Below are positions 59,182-64,000 of a stretch of DNA of 64,000 nucleotides, piece by piece. Both the position numbers and the translations under genes were made by a program. Source of the stretch: Lentzea albidocapillata subsp. violacea (lineage in GTDB: Bacteria; Actinomycetota; Actinomycetes; Mycobacteriales; Pseudonocardiaceae). The notes under the pieces were generated by a model, which was not told where the DNA came from, searched no databases, and saw only the letters and a list, made by a program, of their open reading frames with translations. The first letter of the stretch is position 1; each line of letters begins with the position of its first letter. The DNA lies in NCBI RefSeq assembly GCF_900100275.1, contig NZ_FNET01000001.1, positions 496,001 to 560,000 on the forward strand. The letters are read 5' to 3'.

Positions 59182-62100
59182 ATGAAGAAAACCGCCCCCG
59201 TACTCGTCGCGCTGCTGCTGGCGCTGGGCATAGCGCCCGGCACGCCGTCCGCGGGTGCCGCCGAGCCCGTGCACGGTCTGAAGGGCGAGTACTTCAGCAT
59301 GTCGGCACCGGGCGCGCGGGACTTCGCGACCCTGGGCGGCACCGTGCTCGACGCCGACGTGAACCACGGTGACCTGACCGGAGTGTTCGGGTTCCTGAAC
59401 GGCCGCACCGAACACACGACCGCGCGGTGGACCGGCCAGATCGCGGTGCCGCAGACCGGCGACTACACGTTCCACGCCGTCGGGGACAACGGGTTCCGGC
59501 TGCTGGTCGACGGCAAGCCGGTGATCGACCACTGGGTCGGCGACTGGGACCGCGAGCAGACCAGCGCGCCGGTGACGCTCACCGCCGGGCGCCAGTACGA
59601 CTTCCGGCTGGAGATGTTCCAGGACGTCGGCGGCGCCAACATGTTCCTGCGCTGGTCGAGCGCGACCACGCCCAAGCAGATCGTGCCGGAGTCCGCGTTC
59701 ACGCCGCCGTCCGGCTTCCAGGTCGTGCCGCGCACGGCCGGGGTCTCGAAGGACGGCCGGACCCTCACCGCGGAGTTCGACGGCCGCGTCTCGGGCACGG
59801 CGGACCTTAAGGACCACCTGGTGGTCGAGGTCGACGCGACGCCGATGCCGATCTCGGTCGTCACCACGAGCCGCAACCGGCTGACCGTCCGGCTGGCCGA
59901 GCGGGTGCTGAAGGGCCAGCGGGTCCGCATGTACTACGACGGCGCCGGTGCACTCGCCGTCGGCGGCAAGAAGGTCGAGAAGACCGCGCGCACGGTCGGC
60001 AACGTCTCCACGGAACGGCTCAGGACGCCGTGGGGCGAGAAGGTCGACACGCGCAACCCGTTGCCGGAGTACCCGAGGCCGCAGCTGGAACGCGACAAGT
60101 GGCTCAACCTCAACGGCCCGTGGGAGTTCGCGGGTGCCAAGGCCGGCGAGCAGCCGGTGTTCGGGAGGAAGCTGCGCGAGAAGGTCGTCGTGCCGTACCC
60201 GATCGAGTCGCAGCTCTCCGGGCTCGAACGGCACGAGGACCACATGTTCTACCGCCGCACGGTCAGCGTCCCGCACGACTGGCGGATCGGGTCCGGGCAA
60301 CGGCTGAAGCTCAACTTCGGCGCGGTCGACTACCACGCGAAGGTCTGGGTGAACGGCAGGCTGGTCGCCGAGCACACCGGCGGCTACACGGCGTTCAGCG
60401 CGGACATCACCGATGCGCTGAAGCGCGGTGAGCAGGAGATCGTCGTCGCGGTCACCGACACCACCGGCCCGCACCAGCCCAAGGGCAAGCAGTCGCGCAA
60501 CCCCAGCGGCATCTTCTACACGCCGTCGTCGGGCATCTGGCAGACCGTGTGGATGGAACCGGTGGCGGACAAGGGCATCGACGAGATCAGGACGACCCCG
60601 GACCTCGCCACCAGCTCGCTGTCGGTGAACGTCAAGTCCGCCGGCAACGCCACCGTCACGGCGGTCGCCCGCGACGCCAGGGGCAAGCAGGTCGGCACGG
60701 TCACCGGACCAGCCAACACCAAGCTGACGCTGCCGGTGCCGAACCCGCACCTGTGGACGCCGGACGACCCGTACCTGTACAAGCTCGATGTCACGCTCGG
60801 CAGGGACAAGGTCAAGAGCTACTTCGGCATGCGGTCCACCGGCATCGCGAACGTCGGCGGCACGCCGAAGCTGACGCTCAACGGCCAGCCGATCTTCTCG
60901 TTGATGCAGCTGGACCAGGGTTTCTACCCGGACGGCCTGAACACCGCGCCGAGCGACGAGGCGCTGATCTTCGACCTGAAGGCGCAGAAGGACCTCGGCT
61001 TCAACTCCGTCCGCAAGCACATCAAGGCCGAACCCGCCCGCTGGTACTACCACGCGGACCGGCTCGGACTGCTGGTGTGGCAGGACTTCGTGTCCGTCGA
61101 GGACGGCAACAACCCGGTGGCGCAGCAGGCTTTCCTCAACGAGAGCCGTGAGTTGATGCAACAGCTGCACAACTACCCGTCGATCTACGCGTGGATCGTG
61201 TTCAATGAGGGCTGGGGCGAGTGGGACCGCACCGTCACCGGCCAGATCACCGACGACGTCAAGGCGGCCGACCCGAGCCGGATCGTCAGCGCGCACAGCG
61301 GCGTGAACTGCTGTGCCTCCAAGGGCGACAGCGGCAAGGGTGACGTCATCGACCACCACGACTACAACAACACCGACCCGGCACGCCCGGACGGCAAGCG
61401 CGTCGTGATGGACGGCGAGCACGGCGGGTTCACGCTGCGCACGCCGGGACACCAGTGGCCCGGTGCGCCGATCGCGATCTACAGCGGCGTGGCGAACAAG
61501 GCGGCGCTGACGGCGAAGTACGTCGACAACACCCGCACGTTCTACCTGGGCCAGGCGCGCCAGGAGATGTCCGCGTCGGTCTACACGCAGGTCACCGACC
61601 TGGAAGGCGAGCTCAACGGCCTGTGGACCTACGACCGCAAGCGCATCAAGGTCGACCCCGGTCCGGTCCGCGAGATCAACCGGCGGGTGATCGAGGCCGG
61701 TGCCAACGCCGGCAAGCCGTACCCGTACGCGGGCAGCGGCGAGTGGAAGCTGAACGAGACCACGGGAACGACGGCGAAGGACTCGACGGGCGCCAACCCG
61801 CTGACGCTCAGCCCGGCCGGTGCCACCTGGAAGGACGGTGCGCTGGAACTCCGCGACGGCTCGGCGGAGACCTACGGCCCGGTGGTCGACACGACCAAGG
61901 ACTACACCGTGTCCGCGAAGGTGCGGCTGGACGAACTGCCCGGCAACTGGGTCTCCGCGGTGAGCCAGGACGGCCGTCAGTCGGAGAACCCCTTCTACCT
62001 GCAGTACGGCCAGGGCGCGTTCGCGTTCAGCACGCCCGGCGGCAACCGGGCGCGGTACGAGATCACGCCCGAGATCGGCCGCTGGTACGAGATCAAGGGC

Positions 62101-62274
62101 GAGCGGAAGGGCGGCGAGATCCGGCTCTACGTGGACGGCGCGCTGGTCGCGACGGCACCGGCGGGACCGGCCGTCGAGAGCACCGGGGCGTTCGCGGTGG
62201 GACGCGCCAAGTACAACGGCCAGAACGTGGATTTCTGGCGAGGTGCGATCAAGGACGTGGTCGTCACCTCCTGA
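59182..62274 (+). CDS. Secreted glycoside hydrolase family 2 protein with PA14 and LamG-like domains
   Basis: ATG 59182 follows GAAGGGGATC. The 1,030-residue precursor has a signal peptide, a PA14 carbohydrate-binding domain (about 30-172), a short linker domain, a GH2 sugar-binding jelly-roll and Ig-like domain (about 300-560), and a GH2 TIM-barrel. The barrel has acid/base Glu676 in 'WIVFNEGWGEW' and a candidate nucleophile Glu746 in 'MDGEHGGF'. A C-terminal concanavalin-like LamG domain follows (about 850-1030). GH2 covers beta-galactosidase, beta-mannosidase and beta-glucuronidase; which sugar is cut is not evident. The upstream LacI-type dyads suggest sugar-inducible expression. Confidence 0.9.
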   Translation: MKKTAPVLVALLLALGIAPGTPSAGAAEPVHGLKGEYFSMSAPGARDFATLGGTVLDADVNHGDLTGVFGFLNGRTEHTTARWTGQIAVPQTGDYTFHAVGDNGFRLLVDGKPVIDHWVGDWDREQTSAPVTLTAGRQYDFRLEMFQDVGGANMFLRWSSATTPKQIVPESAFTPPSGFQVVPRTAGVSKDGRTLTAEFDGRVSGTADLKDHLVVEVDATPMPISVVTTSRNRLTVRLAERVLKGQRVRMYYDGAGALAVGGKKVEKTARTVGNVSTERLRTPWGEKVDTRNPLPEYPRPQLERDKWLNLNGPWEFAGAKAGEQPVFGRKLREKVVVPYPIESQLSGLERHEDHMFYRRTVSVPHDWRIGSGQRLKLNFGAVDYHAKVWVNGRLVAEHTGGYTAFSADITDALKRGEQEIVVAVTDTTGPHQPKGKQSRNPSGIFYTPSSGIWQTVWMEPVADKGIDEIRTTPDLATSSLSVNVKSAGNATVTAVARDARGKQVGTVTGPANTKLTLPVPNPHLWTPDDPYLYKLDVTLGRDKVKSYFGMRSTGIANVGGTPKLTLNGQPIFSLMQLDQGFYPDGLNTAPSDEALIFDLKAQKDLGFNSVRKHIKAEPARWYYHADRLGLLVWQDFVSVEDGNNPVAQQAFLNESRELMQQLHNYPSIYAWIVFNEGWGEWDRTVTGQITDDVKAADPSRIVSAHSGVNCCASKGDSGKGDVIDHHDYNNTDPARPDGKRVVMDGEHGGFTLRTPGHQWPGAPIAIYSGVANKAALTAKYVDNTRTFYLGQARQEMSASVYTQVTDLEGELNGLWTYDRKRIKVDPGPVREINRRVIEAGANAGKPYPYAGSGEWKLNETTGTTAKDSTGANPLTLSPAGATWKDGALELRDGSAETYGPVVDTTKDYTVSAKVRLDELPGNWVSAVSQDGRQSENPFYLQYGQGAFAFSTPGGNRARYEITPEIGRWYEIKGERKGGEIRLYVDGALVATAPAGPAVESTGAFAVGRAKYNGQNVDFWRGAIKDVVVTS

Positions 62275-62292
62275 TGTGTGGGACGCGGTGAG

Positions 62293-62604
62293 CTACACCG
62301 GTTCCACGGGCACGACCACGTCGTCCGACGGTTCGATGGCCCTGGTGCTGACCAGATCGCCGTGACGAATCCGCCCGTCGCCGCTCACGTCCACGTGAGC
62401 GGCGACGTTCAGCATCGGCCCATCAGCCAGGCCGAAGTCGAAGGGCAGGCGCTGCTCGGCGGTGTCGTCACGGCGGAACTCGCTGACGTGCTCGGCTTTC
62501 GTGACGGCCGGCGCGTCGGCGAGGGTGACGTCGAGCAGCCGCACCCGCAGCACCGCCCGGCCGAACGCGGGCGTGCCTGCCGGGATCACGACGATGCCGT
62601 GCAC
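62293..62604 (-). CDS. Small YbaY/pilotin-fold protein
   Basis: GTG 62604 gives 103 residues containing 'TPAFGRAVLRVRLLDVTLAD', 'RLPFDFGL' and 'VSGDGRIRHGDLVSTRA', a beta-sandwich pattern like YbaY/YscW pilotin-type domains. Unlike lipoprotein members it has no signal or lipobox. It starts 4 nt after the stop of the 85-residue tail-domain protein gene and is the last gene of the astacin operon. The ribosome site is weak, so coupling is likely. The same domain appears at the N-terminus of the astacin gene's visible 5' part (from 64000). Confidence 0.6.
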   Translation of the reverse strand: MHGIVVIPAGTPAFGRAVLRVRLLDVTLADAPAVTKAEHVSEFRRDDTAEQRLPFDFGLADGPMLNVAAHVDVSGDGRIRHGDLVSTRAIEPSDDVVVPVEPV

Positions 62605-62608
62605 CTGC

Positions 62609-62866
62609 TCAGTTGAGCACGGCGAAGCGGGCTTCGATGTCGACCGGGCCGCCGGTGAGGTTGCGGATCTCGATGAAGTACTTGATCAGCCCGGCGGCCT
62701 GCCGGTCGACCTGCACCTTCCACTCGATCTGCGCGCCGCCGTCGACCATCGGCCATGTCGGCACCACCATCCACACGACCCGCCAGCCCTCCGGCCAGCT
62801 GTGGGTGAACCAGCGCCGCGACGTCCCGCCGGGCACCTGTCCCCGGAACTGCACACCAAGTCGCAT
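62609..62866 (-). CDS. Standalone copy of the astacin tail domain
   Basis: ATG 62866 follows AAGGGAGAA. The 85-residue protein aligns along its whole length with the C-terminus of the astacin-like protease encoded just upstream: shared 'RRWFTHSWP'/'KRWFTHSWP', 'VDGGAQ', 'RQ..GL.KYF..I.NLTGG' and 'VD.EAR'. It has no signal peptide visible. The domain is an apparent beta-sandwich, unknown to me. Gene order (protease, acidic peptide, this protein) suggests it interacts with the protease's target or competes with its tail. Confidence 0.7.
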   Translation of the reverse strand: MRLGVQFRGQVPGGTSRRWFTHSWPEGWRVVWMVVPTWPMVDGGAQIEWKVQVDRQAAGLIKYFIEIRNLTGGPVDIEARFAVLN

Positions 62867-62879
62867 CGGGGTTCTCCCT

Positions 62880-63065
62880 TCACTCTGCTTCGGGCGCGGG
62901 ACCGGCGTCCTCGGCCGTGTGCGAGGTCTCTTCGGCCACGGCGGCGTCGGTGTCCGGCGCGGCATCCGGTGCCGCACCACCGTTGTCCGCGGCTTCCAGG
63001 GGCTCGGCGACGATCAGGTCGTCGAGCGACGCGGGGGCGGCCCCGCCGTCGAGGTCGGCGCTCAC
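62880..63065 (-). CDS. Small acidic Ala/Asp/Glu-rich protein
   Basis: GTG 63065 follows GAGAGGAG, and the 61-residue product is strongly acidic with many Ala, Pro and Asp/Glu ('SADLDGGAAPASLDDLIVAE', 'TSHTAEDAGPAPEAE'). It has no cysteine and no recognised domain, and is probably disordered. It lies between the astacin gene (stop 63077) and the tail-domain gene (start 62866), with gaps of 11 and 13 nt. A protease substrate, linker or precursor peptide are possible roles; none is proven. Confidence 0.65.
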   Translation of the reverse strand: MSADLDGGAAPASLDDLIVAEPLEAADNGGAAPDAAPDTDAAVAEETSHTAEDAGPAPEAE

Positions 63066-63076
63066 GGTAGCTCCTC

Positions 63077-64000
63077 TCACAGTGCGCCCGGCGACCAGCC
63101 GAGCACGTCGTAGCGGGCCTCGACGTCGACCTGGCCGCCGGTCAGGTTCGTGATGGCGAGGAAGTACTTGAGCAGCCCGCCGGACTGCCGGGTGACCTGG
63201 GTGGTCCACTTGACCTGCGCCCCGCCGTCGACCGCGGGCGCCGTCGGCACGACCGTCCACAGCACGTACCAGTGGGCGGGCCAGCTGTGGGTGAACCACC
63301 GCTTGGTCGTGCGGGCCGGGACGGACCCGGTGAACTGCACGCCCCGGAACACCGCCGCCGGTTCGAGGCCGCTGTACATCGACCGCACCGCCGCGCAGTC
63401 GCCGGGACTGAGCCCCTCGCGCTGGCCGATCTCGACGTTCTGGACCGGTGTCATCGTGTCGCGGCCGGTGTCGATCGCGAACGCGCGCCGCGGGTAGTGC
63501 ATGATCGAGTGGTAGTCGTACGGCCCGACGTCGTCGCCGTCGGTGATGTGCTGGTTGAAGTTGTGGGCGCTCTGCTGCTGGATGTTCGTGAAATCGATCG
63601 TCACGAAGTTGTTGCGGTCCTCGCGGCTCTGTTCGTGCCACAGACCGGCGCTGTGCCCGATTTCGTGAATGGTCGCGCCGAGCCCGCAGCCGGGTGCCAG
63701 CGTGATGTTCTGCCGGTTTCCGCGCATGCCCACGGGAGAACTGCAGCCACCGCCAGGCTGGAACCGAATGAAGTTCGTGTCTGTCGCGTTTCTCGGCACC
63801 AGGCGAATGCGGGTGTTGCGTTCCTAGTGCGCGATCGCGTTGTGCACGCGGGCCTGGTCCGGCAGGGCCGGGTCGATCTCGAACGGCACCCGCCCGCCCG
63901 GCCAGCGGAACTGCTGACCTGGGATGACCACGCCCCTGGCGTGGACCTCGCCCTCCTGCACGAGGGTGAGCACGATGTCGCCCTCGACCATCGGCTCGCC
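63077..64000 (-). pseudogene. Astacin-like zinc metalloprotease (M12A) with in-frame stop; 5' end beyond window
   Basis: The frame is open from the right edge: codons 64000-63827 read 'GEPMVEGDIVLTLVQEG' and 'PGQQFRWPGGRVPFEIDPAL', then an in-frame TAG at 63824-63826 where relatives have Trp (AIAHW-E). It continues as a typical astacin: zinc site HEIGHSAGLWHE, Met-turn 'YHSIMHYPRR', and 'GLSPGDCAAVRSMY'. A C-terminal domain of about 90 residues follows. Everything after the stop is intact, so the mutation is recent, or GTG 63799 restarts translation, or the base is a sequencing error. The visible N-terminal part resembles a YbaY-like strand pattern ahead of the catalytic domain. Confidence 0.7.

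Noticed and set aside
1-64000. tRNA, rRNA, prophage or CRISPR features
   Set aside because: No cloverleaf, rRNA core motif, phage structural gene or regularly spaced repeat was found when reading both strands.

Overview
This is about 64 kb of very GC-rich DNA, roughly 70% G+C by eye, with strong third-position GC bias. It carries frequent GTG starts, a mycothiol-type formaldehyde dehydrogenase, LuxR regulators with AAA ATPase domains, and many secreted peptidases. I infer a filamentous actinobacterium, probably Pseudonocardiales (Lentzea, Saccharothrix or Actinosynnema-like). The genus is a guess from gene content. I saw no rRNA, tRNA, prophage or CRISPR array.

Layout. 1-10.8 kb: a serine hydrolase cut by the window edge, a GT39-like membrane glycosyltransferase, a secreted trypsin-like protease, and two tandem P-domain subtilases divergent from a large LuxR regulator. 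10.8-18.7 kb: a probable glycine betaine/dimethylglycine demethylation cluster (Rieske ferredoxin, IclR regulator, S-hydroxymethylmycothiol dehydrogenase, dimethylglycine oxidase, Rieske oxygenase). It ends in a decayed sarcosine-oxidase locus with remnants of a GntR regulator, soxA, soxG and purU. 18.7-23.4 kb: a methyltransferase, an MFS exporter, a secreted S1 protease with FN3 and P domains, and an XRE regulator. 23.5-25.2 kb: an IS200/IS605 element with a wrecked tnpA and an apparently intact tnpB plus right-end hairpin. 25.3-32.1 kb: an M28 aminopeptidase between two P domains, a GNAT protein, a streptogrisin-like protease, an AMIN-like secreted protein and a large DUF1996 protein with a repeat insertion.

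32.1-38.1 kb: a tightly coupled five-gene catabolic operon (amidohydrolase, CaiB CoA-transferase, citryl-CoA-lyase-like protein, intradiol dioxygenase, zinc-type oxidoreductase). An IclR gene lies just upstream, and near-identical 14-bp palindromes precede both the operon and the regulator. 38.1-39.4 kb: a TerC transporter with a leader resembling the yybP-ykoY manganese riboswitch and a small downstream membrane peptide. 39.4-46.6 kb: a MerR regulator, a CPBP protease coupled to a two-component system, a PucR regulator, and an acyl-CoA desaturase with its ferredoxin reductase. 46.7-59 kb: a secreted Xaa-Pro peptidase, YceI and YCII-like genes, a second LuxR-AAA regulator, a two-component pair divergent from a MacB/FtsX-type ABC transporter, and a penicillin-acylase family hydrolase. 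59-64 kb: a secreted PA14-GH2 enzyme behind LacI-type operators, and an opposing four-gene operon headed by an astacin metalloprotease with an in-frame stop.

Two themes recur. The first is secreted proteolysis: nine secreted or probably secreted peptidases or amidohydrolases, four of them ending in proprotein-convertase P domains. The second is IclR-controlled catabolism, where operator sets can be read directly from the sequence. The most novel-looking blocks are the amidohydrolase/CoA-transferase/lyase/dioxygenase operon and the astacin / acidic peptide / tail-domain protein operon at the right edge.
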